NCBI GenBank assembly: GCA_028095445.1 | Contig: JAOHCJ010000001.1 | Span: 1-64,000, forward strand | Length of the DNA stretch: 64,000 nt | Source: Candidatus Pelagibacter sp. | GTDB taxonomy: Bacteria > Pseudomonadota > Alphaproteobacteria > Pelagibacterales > Pelagibacteraceae | Direction of reading: 5' to 3' | Shown here: positions 34,298 to 43,898 of the stretch, piece after piece | Position numbering within the stretch: the stretch's first letter is position 1 | Layout: each line of letters opens with the position of its first letter | Translations under genes and position numbers: made by a program | The notes under the pieces: generated by a model | The model's input: the letters and a program-made list of their open reading frames with translations, nothing else | Told to the model about the DNA's origin: nothing | The model's database searches: none

Positions 34298-35731
34298 ATG
34301 AGTCAATTAGATATAAAAATTGGGCCAAAAATCAAGGCTTTTAGGAGACAATTAGGTTTACAAGCAAATAAACTTTCTGAAGAACTAGGCATCTCTCCAA
34401 GTTATTTAAACTTAATTGAAAGTGGAAAAAGAAAAATAGATGGAGATTTGCTGCTTAAAGTTTGTGAAAAATTAAAGATACAACTTTCTGATCTAACCTC
34501 AAAATCAGATATAAATTTAGAAAATACTATTTCTGAAATTCTCGATGATAAATTGTTTGAAGATTTGGATATCCTTGGTCCAGAAGTTAAAGATCTTGTT
34601 GGTACAAATCCAAAAATTGGAAGAGCACTTGTAAGGCTTGGAGATATTTTAAAAAAAAAAGATCATGAATTGATTAACAAGATAGAAAAGTTATCTGGTA
34701 AAATAGTTGATAATAGAAAAAACTCTTTTCCTGGAGAGGTAATTTCAGATTTTCTTCAGGAAAATAAAAATTACTTTCCTAAATTAGAAAATTTTGCAAA
34801 TAAAGTTTTTGATAAAATTCAAAAAAATAATAGAACTAGATATATTGCCTTATGTGAGTATTTAAAATCTGAATACACAATAACAGTTAAAGATATTATT
34901 CCTGAAGAAACAAAACCTTTCTCAAAAATTTACAATAAAAATAAAAAAGAACTTTTACTTAGTGATTATAATTCTTTAGAAACAAAAAAACTTCATGCTG
35001 CTGCTCAAATTGCACAAGAAGGTGCTTTAGAAATTATCAATGATTATCTATCAAAATTTAGTTTTCCTTCTGAAGAATCTAAAAGATTAACTCAAGTTGC
35101 ATTGTTAAATTATTGTGGTGCTGCAATTTTAATGCCTTACAAACCTTTTCATACTGAATGTAAGAAATTAAAATATGATTTAGAACTTTTGCAAAATACT
35201 TTTGCAACTTCTTTTGAACAAGTCGCTCATAGAGTGACCTGTCTTCAAGACCCTAAATTACCTGGCATTCCTTTTCATATGCTCAGAGTTGATATGGCAG
35301 GAAATATTTCAAAAAGATTTTCCTTATCAGGAATAGAAATTCCAAGATACGGTGGTGCGTGCCCTAGGTGGAATGTTTATTCTGCGTTTACAAGACCTGG
35401 AGTTATTCAAGCTGCTGTAAGTAAAATGACAAATGGTGAAAAGTATGTTTGCATTGCAAGAACAGTTGAAAAAGGAGTTGGAAGATTTGGGCAAACAAAA
35501 AGTATTCTATCAATAGGCCTAGGATGTGAAGCGAAATATGCAAAAGATTTTGTTTACACAGAAAACATTAATGTATCGGATAAAACAACTGAGATTCCTA
35601 TTGGTGTATCATGTAGAACATGTGATAGGTTGGACTGTCCTCAAAGAGCATTTCCTCCTTTACACAAAAAGTTTGATGTTGATATTAATTCTAGAGGTGT
35701 ATCAGTTTATGTTAATGATAAATCTAGCTAA
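34298..35731 (+). CDS. RamB/ScfR-type short-chain fatty acyl transcriptional regulator (XRE family)
   Basis: 477 residues: an N-terminal XRE helix-turn-helix (about 8-62, KLSEELGISPSYLNLIESGKRK), a middle ImmA/IrrE-like domain and a C-terminal DUF2083-type domain ending in the Cys motif CRTCDRLDC. The middle domain keeps NYCGAAILMPY but has no HExxH, so it is a non-catalytic peptidase-like sensor. RamB-class proteins sense acyl-CoA/acetate state and regulate aceA. It is divergent from the 53-aa/aceA operon, 111 bp apart, over the TTGTAAA repeats. Confidence 0.85.
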   Translation: MSQLDIKIGPKIKAFRRQLGLQANKLSEELGISPSYLNLIESGKRKIDGDLLLKVCEKLKIQLSDLTSKSDINLENTISEILDDKLFEDLDILGPEVKDLVGTNPKIGRALVRLGDILKKKDHELINKIEKLSGKIVDNRKNSFPGEVISDFLQENKNYFPKLENFANKVFDKIQKNNRTRYIALCEYLKSEYTITVKDIIPEETKPFSKIYNKNKKELLLSDYNSLETKKLHAAAQIAQEGALEIINDYLSKFSFPSEESKRLTQVALLNYCGAAILMPYKPFHTECKKLKYDLELLQNTFATSFEQVAHRVTCLQDPKLPGIPFHMLRVDMAGNISKRFSLSGIEIPRYGGACPRWNVYSAFTRPGVIQAAVSKMTNGEKYVCIARTVEKGVGRFGQTKSILSIGLGCEAKYAKDFVYTENINVSDKTTEIPIGVSCRTCDRLDCPQRAFPPLHKKFDVDINSRGVSVYVNDKSS

Positions 35732-35759
35732 TAAATGCCCTAGGAAGAGTTTAGATATT

Positions 35760-36512
35760 TTATTTATCTTGTAGCTCTTTATTAATAAAAACAAGGTCTG
35801 AATGAAGCCAGTTAACTAAAGCGTAATTATTAAAAGTCATATGCTTATAAATTGTTGAATTACATATCCTTTCAATATTTTGATTAAAGAATTCCTCTTT
35901 TTTCATATCTAAATCTTGGTATTCAATAACAATAATTTTTGGTGAATACTTTTTTAAATCTAAACCTTTTATAACTTCTATCTCATGTCCTTCCACATCT
36001 ATAGATATGAAGTCTATATCTAAATTTTTAAATTTAGAGTTTTCAATTATATTATTTAAAGTATTTGTTTGAATCTTTTTTACTTCTTTACTTCTTTGAC
36101 CTTTGTTTTTTTCTAAAGTGTTAATTGCTGAACGATTATGGTGAAAATATAGTTCTTTTTCTGCAACAACGTTAGAAACTGCTGAAACTATATTCTCATC
36201 ATTAGGCCTAAAATTTTTAAACATATCAATAGTATGAAAGTCAAGATCTATATTGATGCCGGTCCATCCTTTACTAAAAAGCTTATAAGTATTACTACCT
36301 GTAATAGGGTGATAAGCACCAACATCAATATAAACACCTTTTTTTTTATCTCTAAAGTAATGGCCAATTATTAAATCAATACCACCACCAGAATAGCTAA
36401 CTTGTTTATGTTTTATTTTCTTAAAGTTTTGAAGAAAAAAATAAATATTTTTAAAAATGTTCTTATCTTTTGAATAAAGGAATTTTTCTTTTAGCTTCTC
36501 TTCAAATCTCAT
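35760..36512 (-). CDS. FkbM family methyltransferase
   Basis: 250 residues with the FkbM core: GVYIDVGAYHPITGSNTY as the SAM-binding strand and loop, GINIDLDF, and DIDFISIDVEGHEIEVIKGL. These enzymes O-methylate sugars or small molecules. It lies alone between the regulator gene and ald. One of the isolated glycan-modification-type genes of the window. Confidence 0.82.
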   Translation of the reverse strand: MRFEEKLKEKFLYSKDKNIFKNIYFFLQNFKKIKHKQVSYSGGGIDLIIGHYFRDKKKGVYIDVGAYHPITGSNTYKLFSKGWTGINIDLDFHTIDMFKNFRPNDENIVSAVSNVVAEKELYFHHNRSAINTLEKNKGQRSKEVKKIQTNTLNNIIENSKFKNLDIDFISIDVEGHEIEVIKGLDLKKYSPKIIVIEYQDLDMKKEEFFNQNIERICNSTIYKHMTFNNYALVNWLHSDLVFINKELQDK

Positions 36513-36525
36513 TAATCAAATTTAT

Positions 36526-37644
36526 TTAATTTTTTATAGCATTTTCTGGTAGAACAAATTCGTGACCAAAAACATCTGCGACTGCTTTATATGTTACCAT
36601 TCCTTTATGAACATTTAAACCAGCCAAAAAATGTTTGTCTTCTCTTAAGGCTTTTTCATAGCCTTTATTAGCAAGTCTAACTAAAAAAGGTAGTGTTGCA
36701 TTGTTTAATGCTATTGTCGAAGTTCTTGGAACGCCACCTGGCATATTAGCTACACAATAATGAACAATATTATCAACAATATAAGTTGGGTCACCATGAG
36801 TAGTTGGTTTACTTGTTTCTACACATCCACCTTGATCAATTGCGACATCAACAATTACTGAACCACGTTTCATTAATTTCAACATATCTTTGGTAACCAA
36901 TTTTGGAGCTTCAGCGCCAGGAATTAAAACTCCACCAACTAAAAGGTCAGCTTCTGCTACTAATTTATTTAAATCTATTTTGTCACTTTGTTCCGGAATA
37001 ATTTTATCACCAAACATTTCAACAAGCTGTTTTAATCTTGCTTCAGATTTATCAACAATATGGACTTTTGCTCTCATTCCTGTTGCAATTATTGCTGCAT
37101 TTTCTCCAACAACACCCCCTCCAAGAATAACTACTGTTCCTCCCTCAACTCCAGGTGCTCCACCTAATAAAAGTCCTCTTCCTTTTTGATTTTTTTCTAA
37201 ACAATGTGCTCCGGCTTGAACTGACATACGCCCAGCTACTGCACTCATTGGTGCAAGTAATGGCAATCTACCATTATCATCAGTTACTGTTTCATAGGCA
37301 ATACAAACACCTTTTGACTTTATTAGACCTTCAGTTAATTCCTTTGCTGCTGCCAAATGAAGATAAGTATAAACTATTTGATTTTTTCTAATCATCTTTA
37401 CTTCACCCGGTTGTGGTTCTTTGACTTTAACGATAATTTCTGCATCGTTAAAAATATCCTCAGCTTTATCAACTATTTTTGCCCCAACACTAGTGTACTG
37501 TTCATTGTCAAAACCAGCTTCGAACCCACCATTGTTTTCTATTAAAACTTCGTGTCCTTCTGATACCAAAGTTTTTACACTTTCTGGTGTTAAGCCAATC
37601 CTGTTTTCTTGTGGCTTGATTTCTTTAGGTACGCCAATCTTCAT
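36526..37644 (-). CDS. ald: Alanine dehydrogenase
   Basis: 372 residues from the ATG at 37644 (MKIGVPKEIKPQENRIGLTP), the exact family start; an ATG six codons earlier is less likely. VVILGGGVVGENAAIIATGM is the Rossmann NAD site and YTYLHLAAAKELT the catalytic region with the key His. It oxidises alanine to pyruvate and ammonia. Next to the Tpa-like aminotransferase it would regenerate pyruvate as amino acceptor and release nitrogen, the classical taurine pathway arrangement. Confidence 0.95.
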   Translation of the reverse strand: MKIGVPKEIKPQENRIGLTPESVKTLVSEGHEVLIENNGGFEAGFDNEQYTSVGAKIVDKAEDIFNDAEIIVKVKEPQPGEVKMIRKNQIVYTYLHLAAAKELTEGLIKSKGVCIAYETVTDDNGRLPLLAPMSAVAGRMSVQAGAHCLEKNQKGRGLLLGGAPGVEGGTVVILGGGVVGENAAIIATGMRAKVHIVDKSEARLKQLVEMFGDKIIPEQSDKIDLNKLVAEADLLVGGVLIPGAEAPKLVTKDMLKLMKRGSVIVDVAIDQGGCVETSKPTTHGDPTYIVDNIVHYCVANMPGGVPRTSTIALNNATLPFLVRLANKGYEKALREDKHFLAGLNVHKGMVTYKAVADVFGHEFVLPENAIKN

Positions 37645-37691
37645 AAATTTTTTTCTTTCCAAGTATGCAATTTAAATAATTAAATTATCTA

Positions 37692-39038
37692 TTAATTTTT
37701 TTGATTTTTTTGATAATTAGTAATACCAGTTCTTAATTTTTCAATAATTTCATCAATATGTTTTTCTTCGCAAATAAATTGTGGAGCAATTATCAAACAG
37801 TCTCCTGTAGCCTTAAAATTAACACCTGCTTCATAACATGCCTTAAAACACTCGTATCCAGCTTTACCTGGTTTAGTGTTTAACTTCATGTCTATTCCAC
37901 CCATCATTCCGTATCCTCTTATATTGTCCACTGACTCTAAATCTTGAAGAGAAAATAAACCTTTTTGGAAATAAGGAGCTAAATTTTTTGCTCTATTGAA
38001 AATATCATCTTTTTCAAAAATATCTTGTACCGCTAGTGCTGCGGCAACTGCAACTGGAATTCCTGAATAAGTGTAACCATGAAATAATTCTACTGCTCCT
38101 TTCGGAGAAGCATCCATTACAGCATCATAAATAAAGTCATTGCAAGCAACAACACCCATAGGTACAACTCCATTAGTTGTAGCTTTTGCCATTGTTATAA
38201 TATCTGGTGTTACTCCAAATTCTTGAGATGCAAATTTAGAGCCTGTTCTTCCCCAGCCTGTAATTACTTCGTCAAAAATTAGAAGTATTCCGTGTTTGTC
38301 ACAAATCTCTCTAAGTTTTTGTAAATATCCTTTAGGAGGGACTAGTGTTCCTGTTGATCCAGCTATTGGTTCAACTATACAAGCGGCAATATTTTCACCA
38401 CCAAAGTTTGCACAAATAGTTTCTAAATCATTTGCTAAGTGAGCTCCTGTTTCTGGTTGACCACTAACAAATTTATGTTCTGGTAAATGTGTGTGACTTA
38501 TATGTTGAACGCCTGGCATTAAAACACTTGCAAATGTTTTTACATTATTTACCATACCACCTACTGAAATACATCCAATGTTCATTCCATGATAACCACG
38601 TTCACGTCCTACAAATCTAAATCTTTCGGCATGGCCTTTTGCTCTATGGTAAGCAATTGCAATTTTAAGAGCAGTTTCGACAGCTGTAGATCCACAAATT
38701 GTATAAAACATTTTATTTAAATCACCCGGTGTGTGCTTTGCAATTTTTGTAGCAAGTTCAAATGATCCCCCAAAACCTTGTTGGAAAGGTTGTGCATAAT
38801 CAAGTGTTTCTAATTGTTTTGTAACAGCTTCTGTGATTTCTCTTCTTCCATGTCCAAGAGGATTGCAAAATAATCCAGAGCTAGCATCTATTTGTGTTTT
38901 TCCATGGTGAGTTTTCAAGTAAACACCTTTTGCTTCTGTAATCAATCTAGGATTAGCTTTAAAATCTTTATTAGATGTAAAAGGCATCCAATGTTCATTT
39001 AAGGAATTGGGTACAGCTGTTCTATTTTCTGCGCTCAT
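37692..39038 (-). CDS. tpa: Class III aminotransferase, probable taurine-pyruvate aminotransferase
   Basis: 448 residues. The PLP region LLIFDEVITGWGRTGSKFASQEFGVTPDIITMAKATTNG carries the Asp and Schiff-base Lys of class III omega-aminotransferases; the N-terminal LNEHWMPFTSNKDFKANPR is typical of the beta-alanine/taurine-pyruvate branch. It would convert taurine and pyruvate to sulfoacetaldehyde and alanine. It is divergent from tauABC, 54 bp after... the intergenic region of about 190 bp, and adjacent to ald. Beta-alanine or another omega-amino acid is the alternative substrate. Confidence 0.8.
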   Translation of the reverse strand: MSAENRTAVPNSLNEHWMPFTSNKDFKANPRLITEAKGVYLKTHHGKTQIDASSGLFCNPLGHGRREITEAVTKQLETLDYAQPFQQGFGGSFELATKIAKHTPGDLNKMFYTICGSTAVETALKIAIAYHRAKGHAERFRFVGRERGYHGMNIGCISVGGMVNNVKTFASVLMPGVQHISHTHLPEHKFVSGQPETGAHLANDLETICANFGGENIAACIVEPIAGSTGTLVPPKGYLQKLREICDKHGILLIFDEVITGWGRTGSKFASQEFGVTPDIITMAKATTNGVVPMGVVACNDFIYDAVMDASPKGAVELFHGYTYSGIPVAVAAALAVQDIFEKDDIFNRAKNLAPYFQKGLFSLQDLESVDNIRGYGMMGGIDMKLNTKPGKAGYECFKACYEAGVNFKATGDCLIIAPQFICEEKHIDEIIEKLRTGITNYQKNQKN

Positions 39039-39226
39039 AATTTTTAATTTAAATTCTTTTTTTAAATTCTTAGACTAAATTAAATTGTTTACTAGAATTA
39101 TTTTCTTCGTGGGGTGTGCCTTTCAACGCTACAACTAGAAGGTGTATATCTACTTTTTTGTTTTACATCTACCTCAAATTGAATTTAAATAACGATAATT
39201 TAATTAAATTAACGAGAGGAATAATA
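39039..39226. promoter_or_regulatory. Divergent promoter region of tpa-ald and tauABC
   Basis: The 188-bp gap separates the tpa and tauA starts. It has AT-rich promoter-like stretches and an imperfect repeat (AGGTGTATATCTAC near 39140 and TACATCTACCT near 39166) that could hold a regulator site. GAGAGGA at 39214-39220 is the tauA Shine-Dalgarno. No TauR-type regulator gene is nearby. I could not define a clear operator. Confidence 0.45.
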
Positions 39227-40168
39227 ATGAAAAAAATAATTAGTTTTATTCTTGGAACGATAGTTGCTCTTAACCTATCTATATCAGTTGCAAATGCAGC
39301 TGCTAAAGAGGTAAGAGTTGCATTCTTTCTAGAGTGGCCAACACCAAACCAAGAAGATAAAGTTAAAGGTTTATATGAAAAAGCTTTAGGTGTTCCAGTA
39401 AAATGGACTAACTTTTCAAATGGTGGTGCAATGACTGATGCTATGTTAGCTGGAGATATTGATATTTCTTACTCACAAGGTTTAGTACCATTTATTAATG
39501 CTGTTAAATCTAAAGCACCTTTAAAACTTGTTGATATTGCTATGGAATACGGAATGGGTGGAACTACTTGTGTTACATCTAATGCATCTGGAATTACAAA
39601 GGCAAATGGATCTGAGTTAGAAGGTAAAAAAGTTGCAGTTCCACTAGGAACAATGGCTGAATACGTTTTTGATGAAAGTATGAAAGTTGTTGGAGCTAAC
39701 AGAGCTAAAATGGAAGTTATTCAAATGGATCCTGAAGAAGGTGCTGCTGCATTAGTAAGTGGTGACGTAGTAATGGCTTGTCTATTTGGTGGTAACTCTA
39801 TCAAAGCTGCGACTGCAGTTGGAACTAGACTTTTAACTGTTCAAGAAGCAAGAGATGCTGGTATTTTAGGTATTGATATTACATCTGTTACTGACAAATT
39901 CATGAAAGAGAACCCAGGTATGTTAAGAACTTTCATCGAAGTAACTCATGAAGCAAATGCTAGATATGCTGCTGGCAAATCAGACATGAATGTAATAGCT
40001 AAAGATTCTGAAATGAAACTTAGTGATATGAAAGAAACTATCGGTGGATTTAAATTTCTGAACGCTTCAGAAACTAAAAAATCTATGGAGAGTGGAAATC
40101 TTTCTGGCTTCTTAAAAGGAATGGATACTCCTAGAGGAGCAGTAGATACAAGTTTCTTACCTCTATAA
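39227..40168 (+). CDS. tauA: Taurine-type ABC transporter substrate-binding protein
   Basis: 313 residues from the ATG at 39227, chosen because it begins a clear signal peptide (MKKIISFILGTIVALNLSISVANA, cleavage near 24) and has GAGAGGA 6 bases upstream. The mature part has the SsuA/TauA NMT1 fold, with ISYSQGLVPFINAVK and TTCVTSN near the ligand pocket. It captures taurine or a related sulfonate in the periplasm. A hairpin terminator after it favours high tauA relative to tauBC. Confidence 0.85.
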   Translation: MKKIISFILGTIVALNLSISVANAAAKEVRVAFFLEWPTPNQEDKVKGLYEKALGVPVKWTNFSNGGAMTDAMLAGDIDISYSQGLVPFINAVKSKAPLKLVDIAMEYGMGGTTCVTSNASGITKANGSELEGKKVAVPLGTMAEYVFDESMKVVGANRAKMEVIQMDPEEGAAALVSGDVVMACLFGGNSIKAATAVGTRLLTVQEARDAGILGIDITSVTDKFMKENPGMLRTFIEVTHEANARYAAGKSDMNVIAKDSEMKLSDMKETIGGFKFLNASETKKSMESGNLSGFLKGMDTPRGAVDTSFLPL

Positions 40169-40189
40169 TTTATAGAGCTAGAAAAATTT

Positions 40190-40228
40190 AAATAGGTGCC
40201 AATTTAAAAAATTGGTGCCTATTTTTTT
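40190..40228 (+). terminator. Attenuator-type hairpin between tauA and tauB
   Basis: Left arm 40190-40205 and right arm 40209-40224 form a 16-bp stem with a 3-base AAA loop and two internal G-U wobbles, followed directly by a T run. It begins 22 bp past the tauA stop. Such a partial terminator would give more binding protein than membrane components, as is common in ABC importers. Confidence 0.8.
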
Positions 40229-40257
40229 AATAAAATTTTAAAATAAAATAATTTTTT

Positions 40258-41055
40258 ATGAGTAATTTAGTTTCTCAAAATCTCAATATGATTTTTAAAA
40301 CTCCTAATGGAGAAACGGTCCACGCTTTAAAAGATGTAAATTTCACTCTAAAAAAAGGAGAGCTATTAACGGTTCTTGGTCCCTCTGGCTGTGGAAAAAC
40401 AACTTTATTAAACATCACTGCAGGATTTTTAAGACCTACTTCAGGCCAAATAACTTTAGGCAACAATGAAATAAACGGACCGGGTGTTGAAAGAGGAATG
40501 GTTTTTCAGCAAGGTGCTTTATTTGAATGGTTGACTGTTGCTGAAAATGTAAATTTTGGTTTAAGAATGAAAAAAGAAGATCCAATACAAACTGCTAAAA
40601 AAGTTGAAGAATGGTTAGAAATTGTAGGTCTACAAGGTTTTGGGGATACTCCTACTTATCAATTGTCAGGTGGTATGCAGCAAAGAGTGGCTTTAGCAAG
40701 ATGCCTTATTAATGATCCTGATTTAATATTAATGGATGAGCCTCTTGGCGCACTAGATGCTTTGACAAGAGAAAAAATGCAGTCATTAGTTTTAAAGATT
40801 TGGAAAGAAACTGGAAAAACAATTATTTTAATTACTCACTCTGTGGAGGAAGCTTTGTTGCTTGGTGAAAGACTTTATGTAATGGCTCCAAGACCAGGAA
40901 GAATTCATAAAGAATACAATCTTCCATTTGCATCAATGGGATTAAAAGAAGATTTAAGAGATATCAAAAATTTAAAAGATTTTACAAGTAAAAGAGAAGA
41001 GATTTTAACCATGATTTGGGACATGGAAGAAGAAATAATGGGAAAAGATATTTAG
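40258..41055 (+). CDS. tauB: Taurine-type ABC transporter ATP-binding protein
   Basis: 265 residues. Walker A GPSGCGKTT (about 43-51), signature LSGGMQQRVALAR, Walker B LILMDEPLGALD and H-loop THSVEEA are all present; VFQQGALFEWLTVAENV is the Q-loop. It is of the TauB/SsuB/NrtD type. One base separates its stop from the tauC start, so the two are coupled. Confidence 0.92.
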   Translation: MSNLVSQNLNMIFKTPNGETVHALKDVNFTLKKGELLTVLGPSGCGKTTLLNITAGFLRPTSGQITLGNNEINGPGVERGMVFQQGALFEWLTVAENVNFGLRMKKEDPIQTAKKVEEWLEIVGLQGFGDTPTYQLSGGMQQRVALARCLINDPDLILMDEPLGALDALTREKMQSLVLKIWKETGKTIILITHSVEEALLLGERLYVMAPRPGRIHKEYNLPFASMGLKEDLRDIKNLKDFTSKREEILTMIWDMEEEIMGKDI

Positions 41056-41056
41056 T

Positions 41057-42967
41057 ATGTTTACTCAAGTCATCACCTTTTTTATAATAGTAGCCATAAT
41101 TGGCTGCATAATGTACGGCCGAAAGCTTATTAAAACTGAAAAAGTTGATGCAGTGTTTGGAAACCCTGAAAGAGCTAAAGGAGGTACACACTGGATTATT
41201 GTTGGAAGTAGTGTCATTTTACTTACATGGCTTTATTATTCATGGGATATAGCTAAATCGTTTTATCCTCAATCAGCTAACGAATTATGTCAAGTTGGCA
41301 AGGTAAATGACTCGTTATTATCTTTAAAATACTTGTTCCCTATTGAGGAAAGGGAATTCAAAAGCACATCTATTATTAAAGCTGAAAATAAGAATATAAC
41401 TAAACTAAGAAATGAAATTCAAAACTCAAGTGAAATTAGTGAGCAACATAGAACAATTCTATTTGGATTAATTGACAAGACTAAATCAACTATTCCATTA
41501 TTAACTAATGAAGCTCTACTAGATAATCAAACAAAAGTACAAATTTTTGAACTTGTAGGTAAAATTGATCAACTATCCTCTGAGTTCAAAAAAAAAGATT
41601 ATCCATATGAAACATCAGAACAAAGAAATAAAAGATTAATAGAAGCCAAAGCTGAGGGTGGATGGGGAGCATCAGGTACAGCCATAGAAAACACAGTTGA
41701 AGTACCCACTATTCCTAAAACAGATAAAGGTCTAAAATTTGATGCAGCAGCTCAAACACTTAAAGTAATTAGTGACGAATTTTTTAAATTAAAGAATCAT
41801 AACTTTCAATACAAATCAGTCATGAAAGAAATTAAAGATGATGTTAAAAAATTTAGAAAAGAGGCTAACGATAACGAAGAAGTTGCCTCAACATTAGCTA
41901 AAGATATACTTAAGATAGCTAGAAGAATTGAGTATGCAAGTATTTTTCCGCCTAAAACTTTAAATGATCTGCAAGGAGCAATTATATCTTTTGATGAAGT
42001 TCAAAAAAAAGAACAAGGTTCTTTAAAGTATGTAGATATGTTTTTGTTTCCAGCAGGTACAATTGTATCAAGTGGTCCAAATTGTTCTGAACAAGGTTCG
42101 GGTAGATGGCTTCCTAAACCATCTGACACATTAGATAAATTTATTCTTTTATCAAAACCAAGTGTTGGGTTTAAAAATATTCCACTACTTTGGTTTGAAA
42201 TGATGGATGTTAGTAAAATAGTTGGTTTTATACTTCCAGATTGGATTGCTGATATTGTGCCCGGCAAATACCCTGTGCATAATGAGTTTGGTGTAGTTGA
42301 ACCAAACTTTAAAAGTAAGGTTTTGAGTGTAGTTACGGGAGAATTTAGTTTGTTTAAAATACCCGTTCCTATGGGGCATATATGGGATTCTTTTTTAAGA
42401 GTATTGTTGGGGTTGGTAATTGGAATCATCTTAGGGGTACCTCTTGGATTGTTTATGGGCCTTAACAGATTTGCAAAAGGGTTTTTTGATCCATTAATTG
42501 AATTATACAGACCGGTTCCACCACTTGCTTGGGCTCCACTTATCATCTCTGTTTTAGGTATAGACAACGTCGGAAAAGTATTTTTACTTTTCATGGTATC
42601 ATTCTCTATTATGATTATATCTGCTAGAGCTGGTGCATCAGGCACTCAATTATCAAAAATACATGCATCTCATTCATTAGGCGCTTCTAAATGGCAAATA
42701 TTAAGATATGTAATATTTCCTAATTCTTTACCAGAAATTCTAACTGGTGTGAGAGTTGCAATTGGTATGTGTTGGGGAACCCTAGTTGCAGCTGAATTTT
42801 TAGCAGGAACCACTGGTATTGGTTTTGTTGAAAACGTTGCAAAAAAATACTTCCAGTATGAAGTTATTTGGATAACTATTTTTGTTATGGGAATGCTTGG
42901 TTTACTATTTGATGTAACCTTAAGAAAACTTATAGACAAATATATTCCGTGGCGTGGTAAAGGATAA
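41057..42967 (+). CDS. tauC: Taurine-type ABC transporter permease with very large N-terminal extension
   Basis: 636 residues, more than twice E. coli TauC (about 275). Residues 442-636 are an ordinary permease core, with an EAA-type loop (HSLGASKWQILRYVIFP). The first 441 residues are extra: two hydrophobic segments (about 4-20 and 46-65) and a ~375-residue hydrophilic part with coiled-coil-like helices (EFKSTSIIKAENKNITKLRN... around 95-300). The positive loop at 21-45 suggests that the big region faces the periplasm. It may dock TauA or act as an extra ligand trap. The frame is intact, with no sign of a fused stop. Confidence 0.85.
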   Translation: MFTQVITFFIIVAIIGCIMYGRKLIKTEKVDAVFGNPERAKGGTHWIIVGSSVILLTWLYYSWDIAKSFYPQSANELCQVGKVNDSLLSLKYLFPIEEREFKSTSIIKAENKNITKLRNEIQNSSEISEQHRTILFGLIDKTKSTIPLLTNEALLDNQTKVQIFELVGKIDQLSSEFKKKDYPYETSEQRNKRLIEAKAEGGWGASGTAIENTVEVPTIPKTDKGLKFDAAAQTLKVISDEFFKLKNHNFQYKSVMKEIKDDVKKFRKEANDNEEVASTLAKDILKIARRIEYASIFPPKTLNDLQGAIISFDEVQKKEQGSLKYVDMFLFPAGTIVSSGPNCSEQGSGRWLPKPSDTLDKFILLSKPSVGFKNIPLLWFEMMDVSKIVGFILPDWIADIVPGKYPVHNEFGVVEPNFKSKVLSVVTGEFSLFKIPVPMGHIWDSFLRVLLGLVIGIILGVPLGLFMGLNRFAKGFFDPLIELYRPVPPLAWAPLIISVLGIDNVGKVFLLFMVSFSIMIISARAGASGTQLSKIHASHSLGASKWQILRYVIFPNSLPEILTGVRVAIGMCWGTLVAAEFLAGTTGIGFVENVAKKYFQYEVIWITIFVMGMLGLLFDVTLRKLIDKYIPWRGKG

Positions 42968-42978
42968 GTTTTATTTAA

Positions 42979-43857
42979 TTAAAAATCAAACCAATCAATA
43001 TATTTTTCTTTGTTAATTTGAATAAACTTGGGTAATTTTGACATATCAATAGTTTCCAATTTTGTAGAATTAAACCTTGATTTAGAATCTTTTTTTGCAG
43101 AATGATCGTAATCAATAGTTTTATTTTTTAAATTATCTTTAATTTTATCAATAGAGTGGCCTAAAGCTTCATACTCAGCATGATTCTCATCATTTAAATA
43201 TTTTCTTTCTAACTCTTCAATATTTTTTAAGTTAGAAAAGTGCCATCCTCCATTATTTATTATATTAACACTTTGGTATTTTAAATTGGAGAACAAGGTA
43301 TCAAACCTAAGTATGTTATATTTTTTATTTTTTATAGCTCTTAATATTTCAATACTTTTAAGATCTTTTATTTTGCATGCTTTAGAACCATACCAATCCA
43401 CATTAGGCATTAATAAGTTGAATTTGTAATAAAATAACTTTTGTTTAAATAAAATTATTTTATCTCTATTTTTATTAAAATCAAAAAACTCTAAATTTGG
43501 AATTTCATCATTATCACTGTAAATTAAATAATCATCAGAAGAAAAACTATTCAAAGCTTCCATTATATAATCTCTTTGAGCTTTTATTCTTGCTACACTA
43601 TTAAATCTTAACTCTTGAGGTTTTAAATTTTCTTTTTTTATTATATCAGCAGGCTCTTTATCAATTATTAAATGAATAATTTTATCAGCAAATTCAGGGT
43701 AATCTGTTTTTTTAAAATTTATATCCTTATTTTTTCCACTATGCGTAAACCTTGCTTCACAAACAACAAAGTGATCTACATATGAATTTAGAATATTAAA
43801 TCTTAAATTCATCATTAGCTTTTCCTCAAAATAAGTTGTGGTATCAATAATTTTCAT
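42979..43857 (-). CDS. Glycosyltransferase family 17-like protein
   Basis: 292 residues. It starts MKIIDTTTYFEEKLMMNLRFNIL and continues YVDHFVVCEARFTHSG and LIYSDNDEIPN, the pattern of GT17 (beta-1,4-N-acetylglucosaminyltransferase-like) proteins common in marine bacteria and their viruses. DNDE is the DxD-like metal motif. It lies tail-to-tail with tauC (12-bp gap) and interrupts the sulfonate cluster. Its acceptor is unknown; surface glycan modification is likely. Confidence 0.8.
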   Translation of the reverse strand: MKIIDTTTYFEEKLMMNLRFNILNSYVDHFVVCEARFTHSGKNKDINFKKTDYPEFADKIIHLIIDKEPADIIKKENLKPQELRFNSVARIKAQRDYIMEALNSFSSDDYLIYSDNDEIPNLEFFDFNKNRDKIILFKQKLFYYKFNLLMPNVDWYGSKACKIKDLKSIEILRAIKNKKYNILRFDTLFSNLKYQSVNIINNGGWHFSNLKNIEELERKYLNDENHAEYEALGHSIDKIKDNLKNKTIDYDHSAKKDSKSRFNSTKLETIDMSKLPKFIQINKEKYIDWFDF

Positions 43858-43898
43858 ATAAATTTATTATTTAAACATATTAAACAAATTAAAAATCT

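Noticed and set aside
39140..39180. Possible operator from the repeats AGGTGTATATCTAC and TACATCTACCT in the tpa-tauA gap
   Set aside because: The arms match only partly and the spacing is irregular; too weak to list as a defined site.
42001..42645. Long minus-strand open frame (214 codons) inside tauC
   Set aside because: It lies fully antisense to the permease core, is Pro/Ser/Asn-rich with no domain, and arises from AT-rich codon bias. The plus-strand gene has clear motifs.
41057..42967. TauC extension as a fusion caused by a missed stop or assembly error
   Set aside because: The frame is intact from a well-placed ATG one base after tauB, composition is uniform, and hydrophobic segments are sensibly placed, so a real long protein is more likely.
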